Positions 1 through 9,693 of a stretch of 64,000 nt of DNA are shown in pieces. The translations under genes were made by a program, and so were the position numbers. Positions within the stretch are counted from its first letter, which is position 1, and each line of letters begins with the position of its first letter. The DNA comes from Bacillus mycoides (GTDB taxonomy: Bacteria; Bacillota; Bacilli; Bacillales; Bacillaceae_G): assembly GCF_001757995.1 (NCBI RefSeq), contig NZ_LXLV01000062.1, positions 248,001 through 312,000 on the forward strand. Direction: 5' to 3'. The notes under the pieces were generated by a model. That model had not been told where the DNA came from, ran no database searches, and was given only the letters and a program-made list of their open reading frames with translations.

Positions 1-352
1 ATGAGCGAGATACGCGAATTGGATTGTTATCACGCAAATATCTGCGTATTTCCCCAATAATCATCGGCACAGCATACGTTGAAAATTTTACATTTTGGCC
101 TAAATCAAAGTTATCAATGGATTTCATAAGTCCAATGCAACCAACTTGAAATAAATCATCAACATATTCTCCTCTGTTATTAAATCTTTGGATGACGCTC
201 AGTACAAGACGTAAGTTTCCATTCACTAATTTCTCTCTGGCGCTTATCTCTCCACTTTGCATTTCACGAAATAATTTACGCATCTCTTCATTTTTTAGTA
301 CTGGAAGTTTAGCTGTATCAACACCGCAAATTTCTACTTTGTTTCTCGTCAA
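1..352 (-). CDS. sigG: RNA polymerase sigma factor SigG, N-terminal part (cut by window edge)
   Basis: Forespore-specific late sporulation sigma factor. Only the first 117 codons are in the window. They read as SigG: the N-terminus TRNKVEICGVDTAKLPVL, then region 2 with NGNLRLVLSVIQRFNNRGEY and STYAVPMIIGEIRRYLRDNN. No ATG fits the family N-terminus. A TTG at 350-352 does, preceded at good spacing by a GGAGGG ribosome site, so TTG initiation is chosen. It follows sigE behind a terminator and has its own SigF-type promoter, as expected for a forespore gene. Confidence 0.95.
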   Translation of the reverse strand, partial: MTRNKVEICGVDTAKLPVLKNEEMRKLFREMQSGEISAREKLVNGNLRLVLSVIQRFNNRGEYVDDLFQVGCIGLMKSIDNFDLGQNVKFSTYAVPMIIGEIRRYLRDNNPIRVSRS

Positions 353-388
353 AGTGTTCCCTCCTATCGGGAGTTGCTGTACAGTGTA

Positions 389-417
389 AAGTATTTCCTT
401 TGAAGGGGATTTTATGC
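389..417 (-). promoter_or_regulatory. Putative SigF/SigG-type promoter of sigG
   Basis: On the minus strand a -35-like GCATA (413-417) is followed after 14 bp by GGAAATACTT (389-398), close to the SigF -10 pattern GGnRAnAHTR. It lies about 40 bp upstream of the sigG TTG start and downstream of the sigE terminator. In B. subtilis sigG is read by SigF and autoregulated by SigG. The site is a sequence match only. Confidence 0.6.
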
Positions 418-472
418 ATACGGTTTTTCCATCGTTTTTCACAAACATCATATTTCCTAATGCACAAAAAGA

Positions 473-508
473 GAATAAGACCAGTCTAGATACCGACTGG
501 TCTTATTC
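473..508 (-). terminator. Rho-independent terminator after sigE
   Basis: A perfect 14-bp inverted repeat (GAATAAGACCAGTC at 473-486, its complement at 495-508) sits just past the sigE stop. On the minus strand it is followed by CTCTTTTTG. It separates the sigE transcript from the sigG transcript, although read-through is known for this locus in B. subtilis. Confidence 0.85.
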
Positions 509-509
509 T

Positions 510-1229
510 TCACACCATTTTATTAAATTCTTTTCGTAATCTTTTTATAATTCTTTTTTCCAAACGAGAAATATAAGACTGTGAAATTCCAAGCATATCA
601 GCCACATCTTTTTGTGTCTTCTCTTCGCCACCAGCGAGTCCAAACCGAAGCTCCATAATTTGTTTTTCACGATCGTTTAATTGATGCAATGCTTTCATTA
701 AAAGATGACGATCTACAGTAGCTTCTAAATCTTTTGTAATAATGTCATCATCTGTACCTAAAACATCTGATAATAACAGTTCATTTCCGTCCCAATCAAT
801 GTTAAGCGGTTCATCAAAAGAAACTTCCGAACGATTTTTATTATTTCGACGCAAATGCATTAAAATTTCATTTTCTATACAACGAGATGCATATGTTGCT
901 AATTTAATTTTCTTTTCTGGATTAAATGTATTCACTGCCTTAATAAGACCAATTGTTCCTATACTAATCAAATCCTCAATATTGATCCCTGTATTTTCAA
1001 ATTTTCTTGCTATATATACAACAAGCCGTAGGTTACGTTCAATAAGCATCGACCTCGCAGCTTGATCTCCATTTGGTAATTTATTCAAAAGAACTGCCTC
1101 TTCTTCTTTCGTTAACGGCGGTGGCAACGCTTCACTTCCGCCAATATAATAAATTTCATCGGTCTTAATTCCTAATTTCAACAATACTTTATACCAAAGG
1201 TATACCAAATAAAATTTAAATTTCACCAT
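510..1229 (-). CDS. sigE: RNA polymerase sigma factor SigE (pro-SigE)
   Basis: Mother-cell early sporulation sigma factor, made as inactive pro-SigE and activated by SpoIIGA cleavage. The 239-aa product equals the B. subtilis length. After a membrane-associating pro-sequence ([20 protein letters not shown]) come [11 protein letters not shown], region 2 ([40 protein letters not shown]) and the region 4 helix-turn-helix ([20 protein letters not shown]). An ATG nine codons upstream is possible, but the ATG at 1229 has the better AGGCGGG ribosome site and matches the family start. It begins 19 bp after spoIIGA, in one operon with it. Confidence 0.97.
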   Translation of the reverse strand: MVKFKFYLVYLWYKVLLKLGIKTDEIYYIGGSEALPPPLTKEEEAVLLNKLPNGDQAARSMLIERNLRLVVYIARKFENTGINIEDLISIGTIGLIKAVNTFNPEKKIKLATYASRCIENEILMHLRRNNKNRSEVSFDEPLNIDWDGNELLLSDVLGTDDDIITKDLEATVDRHLLMKALHQLNDREKQIMELRFGLAGGEEKTQKDVADMLGISQSYISRLEKRIIKRLRKEFNKMV

Positions 1230-1248
1230 ATTATCCCGCCTCTCATAA

Positions 1249-2166
1249 TTAAGCAATTACCATCTTTTGCGAAATCAACATTTTCGGATGTACAATGCAT
1301 TGATACTCTCCATTGGTAGATAATTGTTGTGTATTTAATCCAATCAGTACTTTGTTTACAACAACCGAACTACCTTCATGATAAACTTGCACACAATCTG
1401 GCTTAATTGCCCATAAAAATTGATTCTCTACTCCTACTGCTCGGAAAGGAATTAAACGTAGTTTCGTCGCCCATCCAGAATCATTTTCTGGTATTTGAGG
1501 AATTTCTGTTTTGGAATAAATTTGTTCTGTTAACCAAGCTGGCAAACAATATTCTAATGATGAAATATGCATAATCATAACGGGTGTTTTCGTTAACGGG
1601 TCATAAAGTTGGTTCCCACTATCAATTAGACCTGCTAGTTCTAGTTCCTCCCCAGCTAATTGAATTTTCACTTTCACGATTTGATCATAGTGTATCTTTG
1701 TGACCTCTACGCTTTCTATACGCTTTTTAGAAAAATAATAAATTACTGGAAAACCAAAAATAACAAACAACCAACTAATTGGATCACCGTAAGAAACTGA
1801 TTTAGATTGAACTAATCCATTTACCATTTCGTTCGTTTGCAAAAAGTAATGTGTTCCAATTAATCCTCCACCAACCATAAAGGTTACAAAATAGAAAGTA
1901 AAAACAGTTTGTGCATAATTTCTAAATGTTGAAAACCCAAATGCTGTATACACAATAAGTAACGAGTACAACAGTTTCATAATTGGATGTGTCATCATAG
2001 AAGCAAAAGGCGTAAAGGCGAAAATAACAATAGTTGAACCTATAAATGCCCCTAACACAAGCCTCCATCTTTTGATTCTCTTTTTTAACACGGTGGCTGT
2101 TAATAAAAGTAAAAGAAAATCAATGCAGGCGTTTAACAACCAAACAATGTCGGCGTAAACAACCAA
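1249..2166 (-). CDS. spoIIGA: Sporulation sigma-E factor processing peptidase SpoIIGA
   Basis: Membrane aspartic protease that removes the SigE pro-sequence when signalled by SpoIIR from the forespore. The N-terminal half has about five hydrophobic segments. The C-terminal half carries the aspartate motif [11 protein letters not shown], with Asp near residue 182, and [14 protein letters not shown]. No ATG fits: the upstream ATG would add a non-family extension. A TTG at 2166 is preceded by AGAGGTG and gives [10 protein letters not shown], which aligns with the B. subtilis start. The product is 305 aa (B. subtilis about 309). Confidence 0.95.
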   Translation of the reverse strand: MVVYADIVWLLNACIDFLLLLLTATVLKKRIKRWRLVLGAFIGSTIVIFAFTPFASMMTHPIMKLLYSLLIVYTAFGFSTFRNYAQTVFTFYFVTFMVGGGLIGTHYFLQTNEMVNGLVQSKSVSYGDPISWLFVIFGFPVIYYFSKKRIESVEVTKIHYDQIVKVKIQLAGEELELAGLIDSGNQLYDPLTKTPVMIMHISSLEYCLPAWLTEQIYSKTEIPQIPENDSGWATKLRLIPFRAVGVENQFLWAIKPDCVQVYHEGSSVVVNKVLIGLNTQQLSTNGEYQCIVHPKMLISQKMVIA

Positions 2167-2196
2167 ACAATTCACCTCTTTTTTTAAGTTGAGACT

Positions 2197-2230
2197 AGTA
2201 TAATGCATATCCAATAGGAAAGTGTGTCAA
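2197..2230 (-). promoter_or_regulatory. spoIIG promoter (SigA/Spo0A type, 22-bp spacer)
   Basis: On the minus strand TTGACA (2225-2230) is separated by exactly 22 bp from TATACT (2197-2202). This over-long spacing is the hallmark of the B. subtilis spoIIG promoter, which SigA uses only with phosphorylated Spo0A. A Spo0A-box-like TGTCGGT lies upstream at 2277-2283. The start of spoIIGA is about 30 bp downstream. Confidence 0.8.
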
Positions 2231-2364
2231 TTGGTGGAGGGGTTTTTTTGTTATTTTGTGATTTCTAGACATAATCTGTCGGTAAAAAATAAAAGTGTAT
2301 TTTTCATAGAATAATATGAATTTCTTACTTGTATACATAATAATTGAATTATATATATACAAAG

Positions 2365-2498
2365 TTTATCTTGCTATTTGTGGGTAGTAAGACCCCTGCC
2401 TCAAAATTCAGCTATAAAAAAGTACAGAAGTTAAGTGGGAGTCGGGCTAACAATCATTTTTGGATGAACACCCCCGACTAATTAAAGTTTCACTTTAT
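2365..2498 (+). repeat. bcr1-type repeat (short, divergent copy)
   Basis: A 134-bp element bounded by TTTAT at both ends (2365-2369 and 2494-2498). It shares GTAAGACYCC, CTCAAAATT and the terminal ATTAAAGTTTCACTTTAT with the longer copy at 36050-36207. A GTCGGG/CCCGAC hairpin near its right end occupies the place of the longer copy's hairpin, with a different stem sequence. bcr1 is a known non-autonomous repeat of the B. cereus group with TTTAT target duplications. It lies between the ftsZ terminators and the spoIIG promoter region. Confidence 0.75.
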
Positions 2499-2552
2499 TT
2501 ATCACAGCTTATAGCTTAAAAATAGGACTGGACTCTCCATATGCAAAATAAT

Positions 2553-2580
2553 AAAAAAAGATCTGCTTAGCAGATCTTTT
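2553..2580 (-). terminator. Second hairpin terminator downstream of ftsZ
   Basis: The inverted repeat AGATCTGC/GCAGATCT is followed on the minus strand by a run of seven T. It lies about 15 bp beyond the first ftsZ terminator and gives a tandem stop that isolates ftsZ from the spoIIG promoter. Confidence 0.75.
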
Positions 2581-2593
2581 CCATTTAGACAAC

Positions 2594-2620
2594 AAAAAAA
2601 GGAGCATGAAAGCTCCTTTT
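2594..2620 (-). terminator. Rho-independent terminator of ftsZ
   Basis: The stem AAAGGAGC/GCTCCTTT with a short loop is followed by seven T on the minus strand, directly after the ftsZ stop. Confidence 0.85.
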
Positions 2621-2623
2621 CTT

Positions 2624-3778
2624 TTATCGTCTACGACGGTTACGTAAGAATGCTGGAATATCGATGTCATCTGAATCTGTATGACGATCATGCACAACCG
2701 GCTCTTCACGTTTCATTTCACGCTTAACTTCACGTTGTTTTGAAGGTTGAGCTACTGGTTGTTGTTGCTGTTGCGTGTGATTCGCAGTCGGACGGATAAT
2801 TGGTTTTGGTGGCTGCATCGAAGCACTATCATCAAAACCAGTTGCAATTACAGTGACAACGATATCATCTTTTAATCCTTCATTAATAACAGAACCGAAA
2901 ATCATATTTACTTCTGGATCCGAAGCTGAAGCTACAATGTCTGCTGCTTCTTGTACTTCATATAAACTTAAGTTTGCGCCGCCCGTAATGTTCATAATAA
3001 CACCTTGAGCCCCATCAATAGATGTTTCTAGTAATGGACTAGAAATCGCTTTTTTCGCAGCTTCAGCCGCACGATTTTCACCATTACCAGAACCGATACC
3101 CATTAAAGCAGAACCTCTATTAGACATAATTGTTTTTACGTCTGCAAAGTCTAAGTTGATTAGACCTGGTGTAGCAATTAAATCTGAAATACCTTGAACA
3201 CCTTGACGTAATACGTTATCTGCTTCACGGAACGCTTCTAACATTGGCGTATTTTTATCAACAATCTCTAATAAGCGATCATTTGGAATTACAATAAGTG
3301 TATCTACATTTTCTTTAAATGATGCAATACCAGATGCAGCTTGAGTTGCACGTTTACGTCCTTCAAATGTAAATGGACGTGTTACAACACCAACTGTTAA
3401 CGCACCTAGTTCTTTTGCAACTTGAGCAACAACTGGAGCTGCACCAGTTCCAGTTCCGCCGCCCATACCAGCAGTTACGAAGACCATATCCGCACCACGA
3501 AGCGCTTCCTGAATCTGTTCTTTACTTTCTTCTGCAGCCTTTTTCCCTACTTCAGGGTTTGCGCCTGCACCAAGTCCACGCGTTAATTTTCCACCAATTT
3601 GCATTTTCGTTTCAGCTTTTGATAGATTTAATGCTTGTGCATCAGTATTCACAGCGATAAAGTCTACACCTTGTACACCGTGTTCAATCATACGGTTTAC
3701 AGCATTGTTTCCGCCACCGCCGACACCGATAACTTTTATATTCGCTAATTGATCTTGAGTAGTATCAAACTCTAACAT
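2624..3778 (-). CDS. ftsZ: Cell division protein FtsZ
   Basis: Tubulin-like GTPase that forms the cytokinetic ring. The 384-aa sequence has the N-terminal nucleotide-binding [17 protein letters not shown], the tubulin signature [13 protein letters not shown] near residues 106-118, the T7-loop region NLDFADVK, a Gln-rich variable linker and the conserved C-terminal FtsA/EzrA-binding tail [14 protein letters not shown]. The start has a GGGGG ribosome site. It lies 39 bp after ftsA and is probably co-transcribed with it from the SigH-like and any SigA promoter upstream of ftsA. Two terminators follow. Confidence 0.99.
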   Translation of the reverse strand: MLEFDTTQDQLANIKVIGVGGGGNNAVNRMIEHGVQGVDFIAVNTDAQALNLSKAETKMQIGGKLTRGLGAGANPEVGKKAAEESKEQIQEALRGADMVFVTAGMGGGTGTGAAPVVAQVAKELGALTVGVVTRPFTFEGRKRATQAASGIASFKENVDTLIVIPNDRLLEIVDKNTPMLEAFREADNVLRQGVQGISDLIATPGLINLDFADVKTIMSNRGSALMGIGSGNGENRAAEAAKKAISSPLLETSIDGAQGVIMNITGGANLSLYEVQEAADIVASASDPEVNMIFGSVINEGLKDDIVVTVIATGFDDSASMQPPKPIIRPTANHTQQQQQPVAQPSKQREVKREMKREEPVVHDRHTDSDDIDIPAFLRNRRRR

Positions 3779-3817
3779 GTCGAAATCCCCCTAGAACCTC
3801 ATTTTTCGTGTCTAATT

Positions 3818-5119
3818 TTAATCCCATAAATAACGGAATACACGTTTTACTTTTGACATCATGCGGTCATCATTTTGATTAGTATTGTTTTGATTACGAG
3901 TTTTTTGTTTCGCAGGTTGCTGTTGTACCGGCATTGGTGCTGGTACTGGTTCAAAATGTTCTTGCTTTTCCTGCACATTTTTCCCACGTAATTTAGCTTT
4001 TTGATAAGAATGTTTAATTAATCCAACTCCACTTGTATATTGGGGCTCACGAACACCAATATAATCAGGAGTTGCTATACGAACATTTTCATGTAAAATA
4101 TCGTATGCAAGATCAAGAACACCTGGCATAGAAGCTATCCCACCAGTTAGTACATATCCAGAAGCTGCTTGCTTTACTCCTAACTTACGCACTTCATCTT
4201 GAACAAACATTAAAATTTCCTCTACACGAGCCTCTATTATATCCGATAATTCCAACTGAGAATATTGTTCTGTTTGATCACTTCCCATAATAGGAACCGT
4301 AAACATCTCTTCTTCAGATGCTGTATCATAAAAAGCATGTCCATATTTCAGCTTAATTTGATCTGCATTTTCTGTTGAAGTTTTCAGCCCAATCGCTATA
4401 TCCTTCGTTATATGATCTCCACCTAATGGCAATACGCTCGTTGCTTGCAACTCTCCATCTTTAAAAATAGATAAGGTTGTAGATCCTCCACCCATATCAA
4501 CAAGGGCTACTCCTCTATTTCTTTCATCCGAAGATAACGCAACTGTCGCTGCCGCTAAAGGTTGCAGACAAATATCAACAATTTCAAGACCTGCTTTTTC
4601 TACACAACGAAGTAGGTTATGTAGTAAAGTTCTCGAGCCTGTAATAAGTGTACCTTCCATTTCTAATCTTACACCGATCATCCCGCGTGGATCGTTAATC
4701 TCGTCAAGACCGTCTACAATGAACTGTCGAGGTACCACATCAATAAATTCACGTTCAGGAGCAATTGACACAACTTGTGCTGCATCTAGAACGCGTAAGA
4801 CATCTTCATTCCCGATTTCACGATCTTCATTTGAAACAGCGACTACTCCGTGACACGGGAGCAACTGTACCTGGTTTGCATTGACACCTACTACAACTTG
4901 CTCAATGTGGATACCCACCATGCGCTCAGCCTGTTCAATTGCTTTTTTAATTGATCGAACAGTTTCATCTATATCAACTATCGATCCCTTCTTCAAACCA
5001 TTTGATTTTACGTTTCCAACACCAATAATGTTTAAGCCGTCATTAACCATTTCACCAATGATGACTTTAACATTGGATGTACCGATGTCAAGACTAACAT
5101 ATATTTCATTGCTGTTCAT
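3818..5119 (-). CDS. ftsA: Cell division protein FtsA
   Basis: Actin-like ATPase that anchors FtsZ to the membrane. Its 433 aa begin with the phosphate-1 motif YVSLDIGTSNVKVIIGE, contain the phosphate-2 segment VALVDMGGGSTTLSIF and the adenosine motif YVLTGGIASMPGV, and end in an amphipathic helix (KVKRVFRYLWD) for membrane binding. A Gln/Pro-rich linker precedes the helix. The start follows GGAGGTG. It forms the ftsA-ftsZ operon. Confidence 0.98.
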   Translation of the reverse strand: MNSNEIYVSLDIGTSNVKVIIGEMVNDGLNIIGVGNVKSNGLKKGSIVDIDETVRSIKKAIEQAERMVGIHIEQVVVGVNANQVQLLPCHGVVAVSNEDREIGNEDVLRVLDAAQVVSIAPEREFIDVVPRQFIVDGLDEINDPRGMIGVRLEMEGTLITGSRTLLHNLLRCVEKAGLEIVDICLQPLAAATVALSSDERNRGVALVDMGGGSTTLSIFKDGELQATSVLPLGGDHITKDIAIGLKTSTENADQIKLKYGHAFYDTASEEEMFTVPIMGSDQTEQYSQLELSDIIEARVEEILMFVQDEVRKLGVKQAASGYVLTGGIASMPGVLDLAYDILHENVRIATPDYIGVREPQYTSGVGLIKHSYQKAKLRGKNVQEKQEHFEPVPAPMPVQQQPAKQKTRNQNNTNQNDDRMMSKVKRVFRYLWD

Positions 5120-5200
5120 TCTTTGGCACCTCCTTCTTTATTTATACCATACAACTCAATATATGGAACAACAATCGCAACTTTACTATTTATAAGAAAA

Positions 5201-5229
5201 ATATTCAACGTCTTTATACGTTTCCCTTT
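5201..5229 (-). promoter_or_regulatory. SigH-like promoter of ftsA-ftsZ
   Basis: On the minus strand AAAGGGAAA (5221-5229), 11 bp, then GTTGAATAT (5201-5209). This fits the SigH pattern RnAGGAwWW-N11/12-RnnGAATww with one mismatch. B. subtilis ftsAZ has a SigH promoter that raises FtsZ at sporulation onset. A SigA-like TTGAAT-17-TAAAGT overlaps its downstream half and is less certain. Confidence 0.65.
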
Positions 5230-5520
5230 TTTAACCCTATATTTTTCTTATTTTTATTTAACATTCATTTAAGAATATCTCAGTAACCTGTGAATAACTG
5301 CTCTATCTTGAAATAATTATATTTCAAGTGTAAAGATTACCGCCAAGTATAAGTCTACACTAAGATGTACTTGTAGAAAAGTGAAACTTGTACCAATCCT
5401 AGTATGAATCTAAGAAAATTTACATTTTTTTCATCAAATTAAGCATTCTTGCAAATTAGCATCCATATAAAAGAACGTTTGTTTCATTCTATACGTAATA
5501 ACGCAGTAAAAACTATCATT
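5230..5520. other. Intergenic region between divIB and ftsA without a gene
   Basis: This AT-rich stretch upstream of the SigH-like promoter holds no reading frame with a ribosome site. In B. subtilis ylxW, ylxX and sbp lie between divIB and ftsA; none is visible here. No clear terminator of divIB was seen. Confidence 0.6.
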
Positions 5521-6291
5521 CTATTCTTTCTTTTCTTCAGTGCCTAGTTCCTTCGTATATGCACCCACTTCTAAGTCAATTAAAACCTTCTTACCAGGTT
5601 CAATTGTTTTTAAGATAAGTGGATAAGCTTCCATTCGCTTTGCGAAATTTTGAATAGTGGTGCTCACTTCATATCCTTCATTCATATATAAAGTAAGATG
5701 ATCTTCATTTGCGTTCGTTGGTGTATAACGAATTTCAGAAATAGACCTTAAAATAGTCGGCGTTAATTTTTCTAGTTCTGCAATTAATTCCTTCATTTTT
5801 TCCTCTTTAAACGGTTCAAAAATTGGCGCTGCAACTGGAAGTTTTCCGTTCGGAAGTACATCGAGTGTTTTCCCATTTTCTAATAACGGTTGTAATTTTC
5901 CATCTTTGTTTATATAGCCAATTGTTAAATATTCTTCGATATGAACATCAATTTTGTTTGGGAAACGTTTTTTTACATTTACCGCTTTAATTTCTTTTCG
6001 TTTCGTTAAGTTTTCTTCTGCTTTATGTGCTGTTACTCGGAAATAACTCGTATCATATGTCACACCTGATTCCTTCATAACTTGTTCATCTGTCATATAA
6101 TGATTTCCAAACAAACTTATCTTTTTTATATTACTAAGCGGAGACCGAAAATAAATTAAAAAGAGTACTAATAAAAATAAAATCGATATGTATAAAATTA
6201 ACCTATGATTAACAGGTTTCTTATTCTTTTTCTTTTGATTCTTTAATTTTGGTACACGATCTTGTAGTTTAATCACTTTACTATTTTTCAT
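5521..6291 (-). CDS. divIB: Cell division protein DivIB (FtsQ)
   Basis: Bitopic septal protein that scaffolds FtsL, DivIC and PBP2B. The 256-aa chain has a basic cytosolic N-terminus (KNQKKKNKKP), one transmembrane helix near residues 30-48, then the POTRA domain (ISLFGNHYMTDEQVMKESGV) and the beta domain, ending in an acidic-basic tail. The ATG follows GGGGG. It lies downstream of murB across a weak hairpin. Confidence 0.95.
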   Translation of the reverse strand: MKNSKVIKLQDRVPKLKNQKKKNKKPVNHRLILYISILFLLVLFLIYFRSPLSNIKKISLFGNHYMTDEQVMKESGVTYDTSYFRVTAHKAEENLTKRKEIKAVNVKKRFPNKIDVHIEEYLTIGYINKDGKLQPLLENGKTLDVLPNGKLPVAAPIFEPFKEEKMKELIAELEKLTPTILRSISEIRYTPTNANEDHLTLYMNEGYEVSTTIQNFAKRMEAYPLILKTIEPGKKVLIDLEVGAYTKELGTEEKKE

Positions 6292-6314
6292 GTACGATCC
6301 CCCTATGTAACATA

Positions 6315-6343
6315 AAGAACGGCATGTTCCTCATGCCGTTCTT
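6315..6343 (-). terminator. Hairpin between murB and divIB
   Basis: A 12-bp inverted repeat (AAGAACGGCATG and complement) follows murB. The U tract is better on the plus strand than on the minus strand, so on the minus strand it may only attenuate read-through into divIB. Confidence 0.5.
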
Positions 6344-6389
6344 ATCTTCTTATTATAACATAAATGATAATGAGCGGAACGAACAACCG

Positions 6390-7295
6390 TTATCTTCCAA
6401 TTATTTCTACTTCTGTATGCATATCGACACCAAATTTATCCTTAATTGTACGCTTTATCAATGCGATCAAGTCTAATACATCTTGCGCTGAAGCCACACC
6501 AGTATTAACAATAAAATTCCCATGCATTTCAGAAATTTGAGCTCCACCTATTTTATAGCCACGAAGCCCTGCTTTTTCTATTAAATCTCCTGCAAAATAT
6601 GGGACTGGATTTCGAAATATACTTCCTGCACAAGGGTGATTCCAAGGCTGCGTTTCACGGCGATACTCTTTATTCTTTTGCATGCTTCTTACAATTTCCT
6701 CGCATTCGCCTACCTCCAATTGGAATTCAGCTTCTAAAACAATACCAGGGCGTTTCATTTGCAATACAGATGTGCGATAAGAAAACCCCATTTCGGTATT
6801 CGTCAACCAATTAATTGTTCCATCTTCAAACAAAATACGAGCTTTCGTTAATACACTCGATATGTCGGACTGATGAGCGCCTGCATTCATATACACTGCA
6901 CCGCCAACACTTCCTGGAATACCACTTGCAAATTCCAAGCCAGCTAATCCCTGGCGACTAAGTAAAGTTGACAATTTAATAAGGGGATATCCAGCACCAA
7001 CTCTTACTCTATGTTTTTCGACTTCTAAGTGGTCTAATCCTTCTCCTAAACGAATAACCACACCTTCTATACCTTGATCAGATACGAGAAGATTTGAACC
7101 ACGACCAATTGCAGTCCACCCTGTCTTGTACTTCTTTACTAACTCTAGCGTCTTCTCAATACCAGCAACATGCTTTGGCACAATTAAAATATCAGCTGGT
7201 CCACCTATTTTCATAGTCGTGTAACGCGCTAACGGTTCATCAACTAACACATGGCCAACATTTGCTTCTAAAAGCTCTTTTACTAATTGTTCCAT
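6390..7295 (-). CDS. murB: UDP-N-acetylenolpyruvoylglucosamine reductase MurB
   Basis: FAD enzyme that reduces UDP-GlcNAc-enolpyruvate to UDP-MurNAc, a cytosolic wall-precursor step. The 301-aa protein has [11 protein letters not shown], the flavin-site segment [33 protein letters not shown] and the catalytic-serine motif CAGSIFRNP. The ATG at 7295 is preferred over a TTG two codons upstream because GGGGGAG lies 7 bp before it. It lies between murG and divIB as in B. subtilis. Confidence 0.97.
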   Translation of the reverse strand: MEQLVKELLEANVGHVLVDEPLARYTTMKIGGPADILIVPKHVAGIEKTLELVKKYKTGWTAIGRGSNLLVSDQGIEGVVIRLGEGLDHLEVEKHRVRVGAGYPLIKLSTLLSRQGLAGLEFASGIPGSVGGAVYMNAGAHQSDISSVLTKARILFEDGTINWLTNTEMGFSYRTSVLQMKRPGIVLEAEFQLEVGECEEIVRSMQKNKEYRRETQPWNHPCAGSIFRNPVPYFAGDLIEKAGLRGYKIGGAQISEMHGNFIVNTGVASAQDVLDLIALIKRTIKDKFGVDMHTEVEIIGR

Positions 7296-7356
7296 AGACA
7301 ATCTCCCCCATATTAAGTCTCCTTATGACAGTAATATGCAGGGCGTTCACCTAATG

Positions 7357-8451
7357 TTATTTTTTAATAAGCTTGTTCATTACTTCATATAGCTTATTTG
7401 CTGCATCTGGAATACCAAGTTGCTTAGTAGCCAGTTTCATATTTTGTAATGTTTGTGTATCCAATAAAATCTCATCAATGTCACGAATAAGCGTTTCAGA
7501 TGTTAAATCTTTTTCAAGTAGCATTTTAGCTGCTCCTTTATCAACAACTGATCGTGCATTTTTTTCTTGATGGTTATTTGTTACATACGGACTTGGAATT
7601 AATACACTTGGTTTTCCTAACGCTGTTAATTCTGCAAGCGTTGTAGCCCCTGCTCTTGAAACAACAAGATCTACACCAGTCAGTACCTCTGGCATATTAT
7701 GAATAAAAGGTTTAATAATAACATTATTCGGATTCCCTTTTTGTTTCACGGCTTCCATAACTTTATCATAATGTACTTCGCCTGTTACATATAATACTTC
7801 GTAACTTTTATTCCCAAATTGTTCAATCGCTTCTACAAAAGCATCGTTAATCGGTCTAGCCCCGCGACTCCCACCAAAAATAAGCACGGATTTTTTAGAA
7901 AGGGATAGTCCTACCGAACGTTTTCCTTTCATTCCATTTTGGTCCATCACTTCTGATGCACGTGGATTACCTGTCATAACCACTTTTGACTGCGGGAAAT
8001 GTTCTGCAGCTGCTTCAAAGCAAACTGCAACTTTATCGACATAACGACTTAAAAATTTATTCGTTACACCAGGTACACTATTTTGTTCATGTACAATAGT
8101 CGGAATACCTAATTTAGCCGCAGCATATACAACTGGCCCACATACGTATCCACCCGTACCAATCACAATATCAGGGTTAAAACGACGAATATATCGTTTA
8201 CTATCTTGAACACCTTTTAGGAAACGCATCACTGTTTTCACATTATCAAGAGATATTTTTCGTTTAAATCCACTTATAACAATAGATTGGAACGGAATAC
8301 CCGCTTTCGGTACGATGGTACTCTCTAATCCACTCTCTGTACCAATGTATAAAAATCTTGCTTCCGGATTTAGTTTTTTTATTTCTCTAATTAAAGCAAG
8401 AGCTGGATAAATATGTCCTCCAGTACCCCCACCACTTACTAATACTCGCAC
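7357..8451 (-). CDS. murG: UDP-GlcNAc-undecaprenyl-pyrophosphoryl-MurNAc-pentapeptide transferase MurG
   Basis: GT-B glycosyltransferase that converts lipid I to lipid II at the inner membrane face. It shows the N-terminal glycine motif [44 protein letters not shown] and the donor-site [11 protein letters not shown]. The family start is RVLVSGG; the codon before it is GTG at 8451, with GGAGGA upstream, giving 364 aa. A further-upstream ATG would add 11 residues not typical of the family. Next upstream is spoVE. Confidence 0.97.
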   Translation of the reverse strand: MRVLVSGGGTGGHIYPALALIREIKKLNPEARFLYIGTESGLESTIVPKAGIPFQSIVISGFKRKISLDNVKTVMRFLKGVQDSKRYIRRFNPDIVIGTGGYVCGPVVYAAAKLGIPTIVHEQNSVPGVTNKFLSRYVDKVAVCFEAAAEHFPQSKVVMTGNPRASEVMDQNGMKGKRSVGLSLSKKSVLIFGGSRGARPINDAFVEAIEQFGNKSYEVLYVTGEVHYDKVMEAVKQKGNPNNVIIKPFIHNMPEVLTGVDLVVSRAGATTLAELTALGKPSVLIPSPYVTNNHQEKNARSVVDKGAAKMLLEKDLTSETLIRDIDEILLDTQTLQNMKLATKQLGIPDAANKLYEVMNKLIKK

Positions 8452-8527
8452 TACTGATTCCTCCACTTCCCTGTTCTTATTCAATCGTATTTATTTCTAT
8501 ATACATATTGTATTTTCACACACACAC

Positions 8528-8555
8528 GAAAAACCCTGTCTTTTAAACAGGGTTT
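8528..8555 (-). terminator. Terminator overlapping the spoVE stop
   Basis: The stem AAACCCTGT/ACAGGGTTT, followed by TTTTTCG on the minus strand, overlaps the spoVE stop codon and should separate spoVE from murG. Confidence 0.75.
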
Positions 8556-9645
8556 AATAGCGAGAATGGCGACTTATATTCAATAATACACCTACTGCCA
8601 TTAACATTAAGGTCAAACTTGATCCACCATAACTTAAAAACGGCAAAGTAATACCCGTAACAGGCATCAGTCCTGTTACAACACCAACATTAATCATTAC
8701 TTGAATCGCAATCATCGCCACAATACCTACTGCTAAAAACGTACCATATAAATCTGGCGCTCCTAATGCTATACGAATCCCGCGCCATAATAATAGACTA
8801 AATAATAATAACACAAATGAACCACCAATAAAACCTAATTCCTCGGATAAGATTGCAAATATAAAGTCTGTTTGTGGTTCAGGTAAATAAAGAAATTTTT
8901 GTCTACTTTGTCCAAGTCCAAGCCCAAATAAACCACCAGGTCCAATTGCGAGTAATGATTGGATAATTTGAAATCCACTTCCGAGCGGATCCGACCACGG
9001 ATCTAAATATGATGTGATGCGTTTCATTCGATATGGTGCTGATGCAATTAACCCTACAAATCCCGCTGCACCAAGCAAACCAAACATTGCAAAGTGAAAA
9101 ACCCTTGCTCCCGAAATGAATATCATAATAATACATGTCCCAACCATTACCGTTCCCGTACCAAGATCTGGTTGTAACATAATCATCCCAAAAGCAAGAA
9201 ATACAAAACTAAGAGCCGGTAGCAAACCTCGTTTAAACGATGTAATTAATTTTTGTCGTTCCGCTAAAAATTTTGCTAAGAAAATAATCATCGCGAATTT
9301 CATAAACTCTGACGGTTGGATAGAAAATGCTCCGATTCCAATCCAACTTCGCGCTCCCCCACGAACGAGACCTACTCCAGGAATAAGAACGAGAATAAGA
9401 AGAACGAAACAAACTAGTAAAATTACTTTTGAATACGTACGCCACACCCAGTAATCAATTTTCATGAGAGAAAACATAGCTACTACCCCAAGACTTGCAA
9501 ATAACAATTGTCTTTTTGCAAAAAAGAATGAATCCCCCATTTTATAAGAGGCCCAAACCGCACTCGCACTATAAACCATAATCATTCCGATTGTTAACAA
9601 CGCAAGTGTAACGATGATGAGAATAAAATCAGGCGTTTTCTTCAT
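8554..9645 (-). CDS. spoVE: Stage V sporulation protein E, SEDS glycosyltransferase
   Basis: Polytopic SEDS-family peptidoglycan polymerase for spore cortex, which works with the transpeptidase SpoVD. About ten transmembrane helices are visible. Family motifs are GMIMVYSASAVWA, GARSWIGIGAFSIQPSEF, QPDLGTGTVMVG (catalytic Asp), YLPEPQTDFIFAILSEELGF and LPFLSYGGSSL. The ATG at 9645 gives 363 aa; AGAGGTGG lies 12 bp upstream, slightly far. An out-of-frame ATG with seven codons overlaps the start. Two hairpins precede it. Confidence 0.95.
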   Translation of the reverse strand: MKKTPDFILIIVTLALLTIGMIMVYSASAVWASYKMGDSFFFAKRQLLFASLGVVAMFSLMKIDYWVWRTYSKVILLVCFVLLILVLIPGVGLVRGGARSWIGIGAFSIQPSEFMKFAMIIFLAKFLAERQKLITSFKRGLLPALSFVFLAFGMIMLQPDLGTGTVMVGTCIIMIFISGARVFHFAMFGLLGAAGFVGLIASAPYRMKRITSYLDPWSDPLGSGFQIIQSLLAIGPGGLFGLGLGQSRQKFLYLPEPQTDFIFAILSEELGFIGGSFVLLLFSLLLWRGIRIALGAPDLYGTFLAVGIVAMIAIQVMINVGVVTGLMPVTGITLPFLSYGGSSLTLMLMAVGVLLNISRHSRY

Positions 9646-9693
9646 TACCCATGAACACCACCTCTTTGGGCAGAACCTTTGCCCTATGTAACA

